Shown here one piece after another: positions 46,455 through 58,087 of a stretch of 64,000 nt of DNA. Within the stretch, counting starts at the first letter, position 1; every line of letters begins with the position of its first letter. The translations under genes and the position numbers were made by a program. Source of the DNA: Athripsodes cinereus (Eukaryota; Arthropoda; Insecta; Trichoptera; Leptoceridae); NCBI GenBank assembly GCA_947579605.1, contig OX388319.1:17435447-17499446 (forward strand), given 5' to 3'. Under the pieces are notes generated by a model. That model did not search any database, was not told the origin of the DNA, and saw nothing but the letters and a program-made list of their open reading frames with translations.

Positions 46455-49340
46455 ATGATAATTGAAAATATGTTTTATAATAAATTATCTATGTATTTTT
46501 ATGCATTTTTATTGTTTAGTGTATTATTTTCAAGTTTTATATCATGTGGTCGTATAAGACGCATAGTAAATGGTGATGTTGTCGAACCTGGTAAGTAAGT
46601 TTTTTCAAAAGATATAATTTTTAAGACTATATTTTATTAAGTTTATGTAACGAATTGGTCTCCAAAGCTTTCGAGCGCCCTATAAAATTACATTAATACA
46701 GAATTAATTGCTCCTCTCTTGCACAATTTACATTGGTAATAAGTAAAGCAACGAGTTCAAGATACATATGTGTGGTAGTGTTTTCGGCTTTGAAGGGTGT
46801 ATTACCATCTTATTTGCCGGAGATGTGCAAGACCGAGACCATCAGTGAAAGATGGCTCATGCTTCACTCAGCACAGGGTGAGGCAAAAGGCAGACTAATT
46901 GAACCATCTCGATCTCGCAGGACAAGTTTTGGAGATAGAGCATTCAGTGTTGCGGGTCCCAAATGCTGGAACAAGCTGCCTCTGGGTCTGCCAGAGGAGG
47001 CGAATGGAGAGAGTTTTAGAAGAAGACTGAAGACGCACTTTTTTGCTAGGAGCTTCGGGTGATGGATACAGTATACGGCACCTTTGAGGCCATGTTATGA
47101 GTAAACGGCGCTTTACAAATTGTTAATAACATTAATATAACATAACTTACTATCTTCAAGTATCTCACAAAAAGTAATCTACAGACACATTTCTTATAAT
47201 AAACATACACAATTTACATTTTTTCAAACATAATTAATTTTTAAATCACCTTGAAATCATTTTCAGGTAGATTTCCAATCGCTGTATCGCTTAGAGCGGT
47301 TGCTCAATCCACTCACATGTGCGGAGGCACTCTAATATCTCAGGACTACGTCGTGACAGCTGCACATTGCATACAACAGAGTTATGGAGAACATAATGTG
47401 GAGAAATATTTCATCAGATTACAGAACTTGGTGTCTGAAGATGCAACCAATAATAATACTATTGAAAACAGAGGATTGGAAAATATTGACATAGGAGTGC
47501 AGAAAATTTACATTCACAATGAATATAATGTGTAAGATTTCAATAATACATAATAAGATGTCATTTAAAATATGGGATAATTATTTAAAAGTTATCTGAG
47601 AGGTTTATCTCAATGGTATTATACCAAAAGTGTATGCTAACCAATATCACAGCGATAATCCATTCCAAAATACAGTCAAACAAGCGCACTTTGAGTCTAT
47701 CTTACTCCTACACGTAACGTTGTGTTTTATATTATACTTCTACATCTTTTATCAGTATGTTCTTCTTTGAAAGTATACGCATCTATGAGACGTCGAGAAA
47801 ATGCATAAACATATTCGCCGTTTTACCTAAAAATTATCTGCAATTCATTCAGCATCTTTTTCATTTAAACTTCTTTATTTTTATTCCATTGCATACGTAC
47901 ACAATTAAAGCACGTAATTCAATCATCGCCCTCAACGCTCCTCTCGGGAGCATAGGGCAGAATCCTTAACATAAACCTCAAAGCCTCCTCCATTCAGAGT
48001 GTCTCTGTGCCAATCACGTTACCACTTCCTCTTCCGAGTACATAATTACCCAAACGCAAAGTATAAAAAATAATAACTAGGAAGGTTACACCCGATGGAT
48101 TTGAATCTAAAACCTTGGAAATATCTAATGAATGGATGTTATTGAAAATAAGCTGTATTATAGTTCCAAGTATCGAAATTCACGCAAAAGCGCAGCCCCC
48201 CCCCCCATCTCAAGCAAATCCTATAAATATATTCTTCCCTTTTATTCTATCGGTACTGCAAATACTATCAAAAATAATTTTGGAACTTTTTGTTTTCAGT
48301 CGCACTAGTTTTCATGACATCGCCATGATACGATTGAACAAAAGTGTAACTTTACTTGATCACTTCTTCGTAAACCTTCTTCCAGAATCATCATTTGGGT
48401 TGACAGGTAAGCATTTTTGTCCATCAAAGATCAAATCAATCTATTTAATTTGTCTTCAAATCAACCCATTTGAGCTGTATTGATTTTGAAGACAATCTAA
48501 CATGAATTTGATTTGCTCACTCATTAGGAGTTACAGCTTTTTATCCTACTTTACTTTTCAGGTGATTGTGAGGTATTCGGATACGGCAAAACATCTTTCT
48601 TTACAAACGACACTTCCTATGACATCCTAAGAGTTGGCCAAGTGTCTATCATATCAGCCTTAGAGTGCGAAGAGTCGTTGACTGAGTACATTGCTCCAAA
48701 ACCTGGAAGTGGTATGATCTGTGCCACAGGGGTTCATTCTGATGCTTGTTTGGTATAGTATTATATTTGATAACATCTTTAAAATTGTACGCTCTTCTCA
48801 ATACTACATTTTATCAAAGTATTTTACACCATGTATTTAAATATATTTAAAAAGTGAATTGCTTCTCTTACATTTATGTAATTTATCATAAATGCTTCAT
48901 TAACGTATTTTGATAAAGATAAAACGTATCTTAATAAGTGTTGTCATATCTCGTACTTTTTTGGCATTCAAATTATTTGTTTTAGCAATACATGAAAACA
49001 ACTTTAATTTGAAAACCATTCTCATTCCATTTTGAATTTTTATATCCCCAAATCTCGAATGCTCAATATACACTATTTAAAAATTGAAGAAATCTCAAGA
49101 AAATACTTCTTGATTATAGGTGGAATTTGAAAACCAGAATATTCCTTTACGAGTATTTTCGCATTTCCTTTTTTTCATATTTTTTTGAATTTCTTACAGG
49201 GTGATTCCGGTTCGCCAATGATTTGCAATGGAGTATTTGAAGGAGTGGTGAGCTATGGGATGGGATGCAGAACAAGTCCTGGTGTTTATACAAGGGTTGC
49301 TTTGCATATGGATTGGATTTACTCCATTTTGCTTGAATAA
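46455..49340 (+). CDS. Secreted trypsin-like serine protease, S1 family (5 exons, 279 aa)
   Basis: Exons: 46455-46590, 47267-47531, 48300-48406, 48562-48752, 49200-49340; phases 1, 2, 1 and 0 are consistent. A hydrophobic signal peptide ([16 protein letters not shown]) precedes a very short propeptide, GRIRR, and activation would cut before IVNG (residue 37). The catalytic triad is complete: His79 in TAAHC, Asp140 in HDIAMIRL, Ser236 in GDSGSP. Six residues before the serine is an aspartate (Asp230, SDACLGDSGSP), the S1-pocket residue of trypsin-type enzymes, so cleavage after Lys/Arg is expected. There is no CLIP domain. Likely roles are digestion or haemolymph/immune proteolysis; the sequence does not decide. 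Start choice: the longest frame opens at 46350, but TATATA and an initiator place transcription start near 46375, leaving ATGs at 46455, 46470 and 46491. Introns 1 and 2 contain LINE fragments. AATAAA at 49579. Confidence 0.9.
46733..47062 (+). mobile_element. LINE C-terminal fragment in protease intron 1
   Basis: An uninterrupted frame reads [14 protein letters not shown], then [20 protein letters not shown] and [21 protein letters not shown]. The [18 protein letters not shown] signature marks the C-terminus of a CR1/jockey-like LINE. Despite the open frame it is not part of the protease. Confidence 0.82.
47922..48040 (-). mobile_element. LINE 3' fragment in protease intron 2
   Basis: CATCGCCCTCAACGCTCCTC and CCTCCTCCATTCAGAGTGTC reverse-match the 3' coding end of the 34953-35396 element. 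A C-run follows at 48198-48207. Confidence 0.72.
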
Positions 49341-49617
49341 GTTCGCGGAAATCTTACATACTCTTTCCATAGAACTGGTAGCATTAGACTGACATTTTGT
49401 ATTGAACTTAATTTTTTTACCAGTGACCTATCAATATTTTTATCAAATAGATATTATAAACTTCATAATTTTCCTTATTTTTTTTTAATTCTCTTCTCCC
49501 TTTCATAATTTAATTCTTGTAATAGTTACCTCATTGAGTTATTATTATAATTAAAACTTGTAGTTTAGGATCCATTTTAATAAATACGAAATATGTTTTC
49601 AACATAATATAATATAT

Positions 49618-50185
49618 GAAGGATTGGTGAACGTACCAAGACTAAAGTGCACTTAAAGAAGCATAAGCCGATTCCTAGGCTTCGAAACACCATTCCTGTT
49701 TCCTAATAAAAGGAGTTTGCACAATCTGGTTGTTGTACAGAAAAGGAGTTTGTTCAGTTATATTCTTAATATATTTGCGTAATTTATTTATTTATTTATT
49801 TCAATTATATACGGCGTGAGCCTTTTACATGTTTATAAATTATGACAGATAACAACAACAACAACAATAAAAAACATTCGCACACAATCACACAAGTACA
49901 TTACAAATTCATACGTCAAGATCAAAATAATAATATTCAATAAAAAAATGTCTATAAAACGGCGCATCTTAAAAAAGTTGTCTCTAGTTATTATTATTAT
50001 AATTGACGGGTGTTCCATGGAACGAAATAAATTTGTGCATTTTCCGAAAAAAAAGTCTGTCTCATCAGTTGTAATCACAATAAATACGTAACACTTCAGC
50101 AGTTAGTGAACAAGGAAACCTTGAGACGGCATTATAACTAGGTATAAGCTTAGAAACACTAGCCAGATAGTTTGTACCCATAGAC
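49618..50185. mobile_element. SINE scrap and a dispersed (LINE 3' UTR-like) repeat
   Basis: 49618-49705 is a scrap of the tRNA-SINE at 15025 (GGATTGGTGAACGT, AAGCCGATTCCTAGGC). 49785-50090 begins TTTATTTATTTATTTCAATT and ATATACGGCGTGAGCC, matching 6083-6130 (ATATACGGCAATAAACC), so both belong to one family, probably a reversed LINE 3' UTR. Confidence 0.5.
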
Positions 50186-50260
50186 CAGGCGTCGACAACC
50201 TATGGCACGCGTGCCAGGCTTGGCACGCGATGGGGTTCTGAATGGCACTCCACAAAATAA
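50186..50260 (+). mobile_element. Terminus of a hAT-like element
   Basis: CAGGCGTCGACAACCTATGG, then CACGCGTGCCAGGCTTGGCA, matches the ends of hAT-superfamily non-autonomous elements (CAGGGGTCGGCAACC type, from memory). I cannot find the opposite end. Confidence 0.5.
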
Positions 50261-50906
50261 TCAGGGAAATCGCGAAAATATCGAGACGAAGTGATTTTTA
50301 AATAAGATGTAATGTTTAATATACACACGTATGTAAGTATATGTGTGTGTATGTGTGTGCATATTTAACACTTCTAAAATAGAACCAGTATTAACTATTC
50401 TATTCTTCTCAAGATAATCCAGTGATTTAGGAATCAGAATTTTAGAAGGTACTAACTTCTACCAACAACAAATTATATATGTAATTAAATCACCATTATT
50501 TCAGATGGTTCTTATATTTATTTAATCTGTACTGTACATTGATAACAAGCAATTGCACATACATAGGAATACAATAATAATTATTCTAAAAACAATCATA
50601 CAATCAACATACAAAGGGCGAGATTATCGCGGAGGTACGATTTTTTTCCAACAAAAGAATATTTTATTTATTTGAATTCAATAAATAATATATCATAAAA
50701 TTCTATAATAATTATGATCTATCTATATGTTTATACCGCCACGGCACCTTACCATCGTACCTACTAACTGCATGTATGTAATATACATACAAGAAGTTTT
50801 CTGTGTGCCATAAAAATAAAGTCATTCAGAATGGATATAAATGAAATAAATACTATGAAGTCACGATGCACATAACTTTACTGTGTGTAGATATTGCTCT
50901 GGTCTA

Positions 50907-53900
50907 TCAATCATCTTTCATGAGCCTTTCTCTTGTTGCCTTTTCATCCTCGTTTTTAGTAGTGGGTGATTCTGAAAAGCGTTATTTAAATATATGTTTG
51001 TATAAAGTAGGATATATTTTCGAATTGTATTTTTTTACCAACTGACTCGCTTACTTTTAAATTTACTTTAACCTAATTAACTGAGTAAGCTGAAAATGGT
51101 TTATGAAGTGATAGACAAGTTTTGTAAAATAGTCAGAAACCCAATTGAGATAATCTATGGGTATCTTTTCTATTTTGTTTTAAACTTATATGTAAGTGTA
51201 ATACGTGTTTAAAATTAAATGTAAACTTAAAATTTATTTCATGTTCTAAATTTTAGATAAAATAAGAAAACAAGACTTTTGTCGATTATAACACAGCCTC
51301 GTTATATCAATTAGCGAAACTTTTTTTATTTTACCTTGTATTTTATTGAAGTCAATTTACGTATCTACCTACATATATCACTTCCATAGTGAAGTAACAA
51401 GAAAAAAGCTTTCCATGTTCCATATAAATATGATATCAAATCTCAAATAGTTTACTATTTATAGTATAAGATTAAAAACTCTCACTGGATCTACTAATCA
51501 CTTGTAAACAAGCTGATATATTTTAAATAGTGAAATTAATAATGATAATCTTCTTACCAGCATCCTTTACGGGCTCTGGATTGTTCCATGATTGTGTTAC
51601 GCTCGTTCCAAATAAAACGAATAATAGATTTGTCCCGTTCATAATGACGCAGATCAAAATAAAGACAATCCTCCATTGAAATATGTCGTTCTGAAATTAA
51701 ATAACAAACTTATAGTATCTTTTTCCTTGACTTTTTTTGGGAACATAATTAGGGAAAAGATCGCTAAAGAGTGATTTCGCAAGAAGTCAGTTGTATCTTT
51801 TGAAAATATTACTAATATTGATATTATATTTGTTATTAGAAAGGTGTTTTGTAAAAGAATGTATTTCAGTCATCACGAGTGCCGACTCATTGAATAACAA
51901 ACTATCGGGATCCTTATAATGTCCCTGGAATCATAATGGTAGGTACTATCTTTAAGGATCTCCCTCGAACTTATATACCTACTGTCGGACTTATCGTCTT
52001 TGATATCATGAGTAACACATTTAGCATCATCAATTCAGCGATGAGGTGAGCCCCTCATTTTTTTCTTTACAAGCAGACAACAACTACACATTTAAATAAC
52101 AGGAAAAAAGGTTAATCTTTCAAATATCAGCTATCATCCAACACATCATCCTGAATATCTTATTTTTTGGCATGGAGAGGACAAACTATGTATTTATACA
52201 TACAGAAAGTCTGTTGGCTGCCCCATTTGTCGAGATGCCGAGATAGTATAGATTATATAAACAACCGAGTATAACGCTACATCTGTAAATAAATACTTTT
52301 AAGATAAAATTAATTACTTTACTCACCGGATTAGATAAGATATGTCCCACTGTTATAGGAGCTAAAGCTCCCACAGCATTTGCCATACAATTGTTGAATC
52401 CCATCATAATTCCGGCAAAATTTGGTGCTAAGTCAACATAATTCAACTGAAACAAATGTATTAATAATTAAATTCTAAGCATAATTTTTTTTTTTCAAAT
52501 CATTAAAATTGCCCATCTCTCAATAATATTATAATGAAGAAATATTTGTAAAAATCAATCGATAATTCACTTACAAGAACTCCACAGTTCATTCCTCCGC
52601 ATGCACCAATGCAAATAGTCAAAATAACCAAAGCTAAAGCCAAATTTTCTCTTGGAACGAATGTCAGTAATATGGAACCGAAACCCATGACTATACAAGC
52701 TGAAATGATAATTAATTATTTTTTTTTTTTCTTTATTTATTCTTTTTCATTCATAAATACACAGTATACATTGATATTACAATAACAAAATAATATTACA
52801 CACAGTAAAAATGCTCCCTCCATAAGCAACTAAATGCTTGTGCGGAGGGATAATATATTGAGAATACAAAGTATAAAAAATTGTATATACTATACTACAC
52901 CCTCACGCCGTGTCCCAGCTGGGGTAAGCAGAGAGAACGGAACGCCATGTCAATCTATCCTTCAGCTGAAATATACTATGATTTTAAATGTTAAAAGACT
53001 TTTCTTACCAAATGTGTTGCAAATTTTTCTAGCATTTGTGATAGACACATATTTGTTATTTATGGAATAATCGGATATGAAACTGATAATAAATCCAGTT
53101 AAAAACATCGCTATGTATGGAATGGATGAATAGATTCCACTCTGAAAAAAATTTATAAAAGATAATTTTATTTACTAAAATCAAGCAGTAGCCAATTTGT
53201 CAGATTATTGTTAGACACTTAGAAATATGTCATGTTCTGACGATAAAAACACAAGCAAATAGTTTCTAAATGGTCAAAACCAAAACATAATATCAATAAT
53301 CTTACCATCTTTGTGTTGATTCCAAGAACTAGACTCAAATAACTTGGCATTTCAAGAAGCATCGTAAGATATCCCCAGTTACATCCAACTTGGGCAAACA
53401 GAAGAGCGATGAATGGCACTGAAGTAAGCATAGATTTCCAAGGAGTTTTAAGCACCTAAAAGAAATATTCCAGATTATCAACATGCAGCACTGTATTCAA
53501 TCCATTAGTCAATTATGAATATCTTAAATTTTACTAAATAGTTTCTTTGTCAATTAACCACCCAACATTAAATATATTTTTGAAACACGTGATAGACAAT
53601 AGAAGGTCATTTGATAAAAATGCTTGCCTTATGTTCTCCTTTAGTTCCAAGTGAGGATTCGATATATATCCTTTCATTCAAAGATATTTTTGGATGCTGC
53701 GAAGGTCTGTCACTAACTAGGAAGAAAATAGTAGCAGCCATCGTTATTGATAGAGCACCAATGGCTTGAAATGTCGAAGGCCAACCAAAGTGAGTCGCCA
53801 GCCACCCTACGCTTGGCATACTGACGATAGTTCCAAATGGTGCACCTGATTATATCAAATTTAGATGAAAAAAAGTTAATAGATGCACAAAATATCATAT

Positions 53901-55459
53901 TTCAACTAAATTAATTAGATACATTTAATGTTCTTTTAAACGTTAATAAACACAAACCTGACATCGCAAAATTTCCCAAACGACTTCTTTCAGGCAAAGG
54001 GGCCCATTTGCTTAAAAATATCTGTATCGATGGCAATAAACACGATTGTGTTAAACCTTGCAAGACTCGCAATGCACATGCTGTCTGCCAGCCTCCCTAG
54101 AATAAATAATACATGTAATAATAAATTGTCCTCAATTCCATTCATAAATTGAATTCCAGAAACTTAACAAAAGACAACATTTTTTCTACCAAACTAAAAA
54201 TAACAGAAATTAATTTTTCAAATTACTAAGTTTTTGAGTAGATAGCCTTATTGTATAGATAATTATAACCACAAGCGTTTCAAGATCTATGGAGTCAGTA
54301 ACAGCAATTCTCTGGAACAATCTAATATAATACTTGATATGTTCGAAAAATTACTTACCCAATCTACTAAGTATGGAAACATAACACTGACAAGTCCATT
54401 GACGGTCATTGCATTTATAAGAAGTTTCTTAGGTCCATATATTTGTGCCAATTGTCCTGATGGTATTTGCATTATCGTGTAACCCCAGAAAAAGGAACTT
54501 AGCACATAACCTTGTGTCTTCTTATCCCAATCGTAAGTCTATAAAAAAGCAAAGACATTAATATTTTGTTCAAAATATAAAGTGAAAGTACTCTTCATAT
54601 TTTGGATACTTGGTGTTTACATTCGACGCATCACAATGTACAAAGTATCTTAGAAAAGTTAAACTCACGCTCTTGAACATTCTGTTTAGCCTTAAGAGTA
54701 ACAAATAAGTAAAAAAAAAATAGATAATTATAACTTAGCTCTTTTAAAGAATGAAGTTCCTCAGTTAGATTGTCAACTGAGTGAAGACCGCAGTTAATTT
54801 ACGTTAACAAGAATACATATAAATATTACGTTTCTATGATATTAGATAAAACTCAAGATCTAAAGAAAGTAATATGCTGAATTTATTAGTATTTAGCTAC
54901 TTACCTGTACTTCTGTATGGTTAGATGTTTTGTCAGTCATTGCTATGATTGCAACACTCAGATTACTTCGCATTACATATCCCATGGCGAGAGATAAGAA
55001 CAGAAGCAGAGTCTGAAGATGCCTATAGCCGAGACCTTTGGCTAAAAAGACAATAATTAAACCATAAAATAATATCATCAATTTCGCAATCAGACTATCT
55101 TACACAAGTAGAAATTCTCTGATTGTGAATCCAAACGCCAAATCAATGGCATATACGGCTGATGAGAATAAAAAAGAATTTGCAACAGAAAATTTTACGT
55201 ATTGGCTAAATTAAAATGTTATGGATAAATTAAAATTCCTGGGATCACCAAACTAAAGACTATGGTGAAAAAATGGGGAAAATTGTAGGTAGGGGTGTGT
55301 GTGTGTGTGTCTGTTTTATGTGTATTAATTTCATAAAATCCGGCGAGTATTGAACGTAAAGATTGGTTTGTATCTAAACTTACTCGCTACCACTTCTTCT
55401 TCATCTTCCATATTTTGTGAATCGGGACGCTCATTTTGTTTGTTATTTACGTTCACCAT
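50907..55459 (-). CDS. SLC17-type MFS transporter, putative inorganic phosphate cotransporter (11 exons, 491 aa)
   Basis: Exons in transcript order: 55384-55459, 54905-55041, 54359-54538, 53958-54096, 53628-53845, 53306-53455, 53009-53141, 52575-52699, 52327-52446, 51558-51690, 50907-50971. The reading frame is continuous through all ten junctions; the total of 491 residues is normal for the family. The N-terminus is acidic and cytosolic (MEDEEEVVAS). Next come TM1 with the family-type GYVMRSNLSVAI (Arg50), a lumenal NHT glycosylation site, the MFS motif-A loop GQLAQIYGPKK (about 100-110), RVLQGLTQSCLLPS, and the SLC17 hallmark WAPLPERSRLGNF (162-173). Further helices follow, with FAGIMMGFNNC near the C-terminal half. 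The tail is charged (KNEDEKATRERLMKDD). Members of this family move phosphate or organic anions coupled to Na+ or H+; the substrate cannot be read from sequence. The fifth intron begins with GC. The start ATG is the first in an open exon; a 5' UTR exon may lie upstream. Confidence 0.93.
52020..52255 (+). mobile_element. (TAG)n-tailed SINE-like element inside a transporter intron
   Basis: CATCAATTCAGCGATGAGGT, CATCCTGAATATCTTATTTT and GGCATGGAGAGGACAAAC, then CCCCATTTGTCGAGATGCCG. The 5' half is duplicated or scrambled. It lies in the intron between exons 9 and 10. Confidence 0.6.
52895..52975 (-). mobile_element. LINE 3' fragment in a transporter intron
   Basis: CCCTCACGCCGTGTCCCAGC, GGGGTAAGCAGAGAGAACGG and AACGCCATGTCAATC reverse-match the 3' end of the LINE at 36953 (CCCTCACGCCGTATCCCATG, GGGGTAGGCAGAGAAACGG). 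Confidence 0.78.
53627..53628 (-). other. GC splice donor of the transporter
   Basis: At the end of exon 5 the minus strand reads CATAAG|GCAAGC. No GT donor keeps the frame, and the intron ends normally with TTTTAG before GTGCTTAAA. AAG|GCAAG is the typical strong context of GC-AG introns. Confidence 0.85.
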
Positions 55460-56496
55460 TTTGAATTAATAGTTAAAAGAAAAAAATAAACGTTAAAAAT
55501 AGTCAGAAAAAATATTTGAATTTCTAAAATAGTAAAATACAAAACTAAAGACAAAACTATGTACTCTAAATTAAATATTTTTAATTTAAAAAAATTACTT
55601 AAATAATATTGTAATTACGCGATGTAAGTTTATGACTAGAGTTCAGAACATTAAGACTACAATAGACTAAATGCTTATATCAGTAGTTGGTGTAATGATA
55701 AAAATATAATGAATTGTTTAATTAGGCACTTAATTCAACCGTACAAAGTTGGAAAATTAAAAATATATTTTCTTACATAAGTCCATTGTAAATATTTCAG
55801 AAACGACCGGTCGTATTTCATTTTGAATTATGTATGTCAAGTATACAGGTGTATCTTGTGTAGGGCATAATGTTAATCTCAAATATTTTAAGTAGGTATT
55901 TCTAGTTTATAATAGTTTTTTTTTTTTCATTTTTGGAATAGAATTCATACATATCTTTATAAAATAATTCCTAAATGTTATTTCCTACATGAAAATATAT
56001 TGTGTAATATTTCATCCAATGTGTTTGAAAGATTACCTGCAAACCATATTTGTATATCATCTTCCTATTTCTCTTTCCGCACAATCTTTCTATTTTTTCC
56101 ATTGTTTAGCCGTAGACTCTCCTCAGTTGAATCAGTTGTCCGAAAGAAATTATAGCATTAAAAAATTCGCCGCTATAGTCATACACCTACGTGTGTTGAA
56201 AAGGTTTAGATTTTTTTTTCTCTTCTAAAAGGCTCAATGTTCGCCTGAATTATTTTTTCTCTTCTGAAGGGCTCAAGGTTCACCTGAAAGGCTCCCCTAA
56301 ACAAAATCCTTCCTGAAATTAAATACAACCGTTAATGTCCACCAACAATATAAACTTAAAATTAGCTAACAGTTACGTATTTTCTACGTACAAGTTTTTT
56401 GCTACGACTAATACAAAAAGTTATGTAGATAAAAAAAATGATAAAGATTTCTGGAATAGAGACAGTCGGATGACAGTAGCAGGAGAAGTATAATAT
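55460..56496. other. Region upstream of the transporter, no gene seen
   Basis: AT-rich; presumably holds the promoter or a 5' UTR exon of the transporter, neither of which I can place. A short (GT)n lies just inside intron 1 at about 55299. Confidence 0.5.
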
Positions 56497-56501
56497 GGAA
56501 G

Positions 56502-56532
<31 letters not shown>

Positions 56533-56690
56533 TGGGTTTTTGTTATAAACCCAAATACAACCTTATACATCTTTCACACTAAGCTAAAAGCTTGTGCCGT
56601 GAAAGGGGAGTTTGCCGGCACCTCGGACCACGGACCCCTTGTTCTGAAGGCCGAGACTCTACCCCCAGGCTACCGACGATTTAAAAAGAA
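56497..56690 (-). mobile_element. tRNA-derived SINE (GGTTCGATACC family), minus copy
   Basis: A poly(T) at 56503-56519, then AAAAGATATATCTGGGTTTT, CTTGTGCCGTGAAAGGGGAG, ACCTCGGACCACGGACCCCT (B box deleted) and CCCAGGCTACCGACGA. The lost B box means it could not be transcribed by Pol III. Confidence 0.8.
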
Positions 56691-57624
56691 ATAAATAGAT
56701 GAAATTATCCAAGTGATTTTCGCGTTACTCAATATTTATTTATTGATAATTTCAAACACAGCACAAGGCCATTAAACATTATATAAAAAAAAATCACATA
56801 CAGTTCGATTCAAAACAACAATAATCTTTTTCAATTACAGTCACACACTCCTATCACATTATACACGCAACTATACAATGCAGATAATATGTAACTATAG
56901 CATATAAAAAAGATATAAAAAGTTTTGAAGATGCTATATACGATAAATGAAATAGTAATAAATTAGGACATTCAATACAAACAGTTAGTCTATAGGCTAC
57001 CCCACTGATATGCCTTGATGGTACAAGTGGGTTTTCAATAGAGATTTTGCTGTCATCAAAACACCCTGTACTTTTGATGGATTCGCTTAACAAATAATGC
57101 ATTATTATTATTCTATTTTTGAAGTAAATAAAGAAAAATTTATTGTAATGTTGACTTGTTTCGTGTCGTATCGTTTAGTAATGTAATCCGTGTACGTAGA
57201 ACGTTAGTAGGTACCAAACATATTATTATAATGATTTACAAACAGCAGCTCGTAAGGATGACTTCGTTTGACCACGAAGGTAACATTTTTGGTAAAATTC
57301 TATCTCTCTATCTTTACCATCACGGAATATCTCATTGAAGTAAACTAAATGCATGTAATAAACATGCAAGTTGTATTTTACGTGTCGGTAAAAATAATAT
57401 GACATGCTTGAAGAACGATGAAAACTTATTTTAAATGTTTGCTCCCAAGTAGGATGTGAAAGAGCAAAAGAGCATGAGAAATTTTAGAGGCATCTTTTTT
57501 TCAAAATGACTTCTATATTTTTTAAGGATATTTATTTACTCAAATACTCTCAGAGAGAAAATGACCGATGCAGTTCAAAATTAAAAACGAAAGAACGTAG
57601 CAAGTTGTTAAACCACCTGTGAAA
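56691..57624. other. No gene; SINE-like scraps
   Basis: 56990-57020 (GGCTACCCCACTGATATGCC) and 57315-57420 (TACCATCACGGAATATCTCA) are fragments of the (TAG)n-tailed family, in opposite orientations. No coding signal. Confidence 0.5.
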
Positions 57625-57885
57625 TAAATAAAACAAATGTTTTTTTCTACTATTCAATTATTTTATTCACAAGAGAATGATATAACAGAAACTAATTTCA
57701 AAATTTTCTGTTACATACATTGTATTATACTTTATTTCTTCTCATTGTAATTGTATACTATTATGAATATATTTGTATTTTTTAAATCAAATTGACAATG
57801 TCTTAACAAGACGAAAAACGTCTTTCTTGTGAATAAATCGAGTAGTAGAATAAATTAATAAAACATTTGTTTTATGTATTGCATT
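57625..57885. mobile_element. Foldback element with about 60-bp arms
   Basis: AAATAAAACAAATGTTTTTT...CTACTATTC and TTATTCACAAGAG on the left are mirrored by CTTGTGAATAA and AGTAGTAGAATAAATTAATA, then AAACATTTGTTTTAT, on the right. An inner AAGACG-AAAAACGTCTT hairpin lies in the right arm. Confidence 0.65.
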
Positions 57886-57924
57886 ATGAAAATTTACTAC
57901 CTTAACACCGACACAGTGAATAAC

Positions 57925-58087
57925 CATGCGGGGAAACCCAGAGCATGGACCACATCGTGGAGTAGTGTCCCCTATATTCCTTTGACGGGGGACTGAGAGA
58001 AATACACGACGCCTCGGAGGCAGCCGTACGATGGTTGAGTGAGCTGGAAGTACGGGTTTAAGGCCATAAGAAGAAGAAGAAGAAGTG
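57925..58087 (+). mobile_element. LINE C-terminal fragment with (GAA)n tail
   Basis: Reads CGETQSMDHIVE, stop, CPLYSFDGGLREIHDASEAA and VRWLSELEVRV-stop, followed by (AAG)n. CGE-x-Q-x3-HIV-x-x-CP is the C-terminal finger of LINE proteins. One in-frame stop. Confidence 0.78.

Noticed and set aside
46733..47062. Extra protease exon
   Set aside because: The open frame belongs to a LINE C-terminus ([12 protein letters not shown]). Exons 1 and 2 of the protease join in phase without it.
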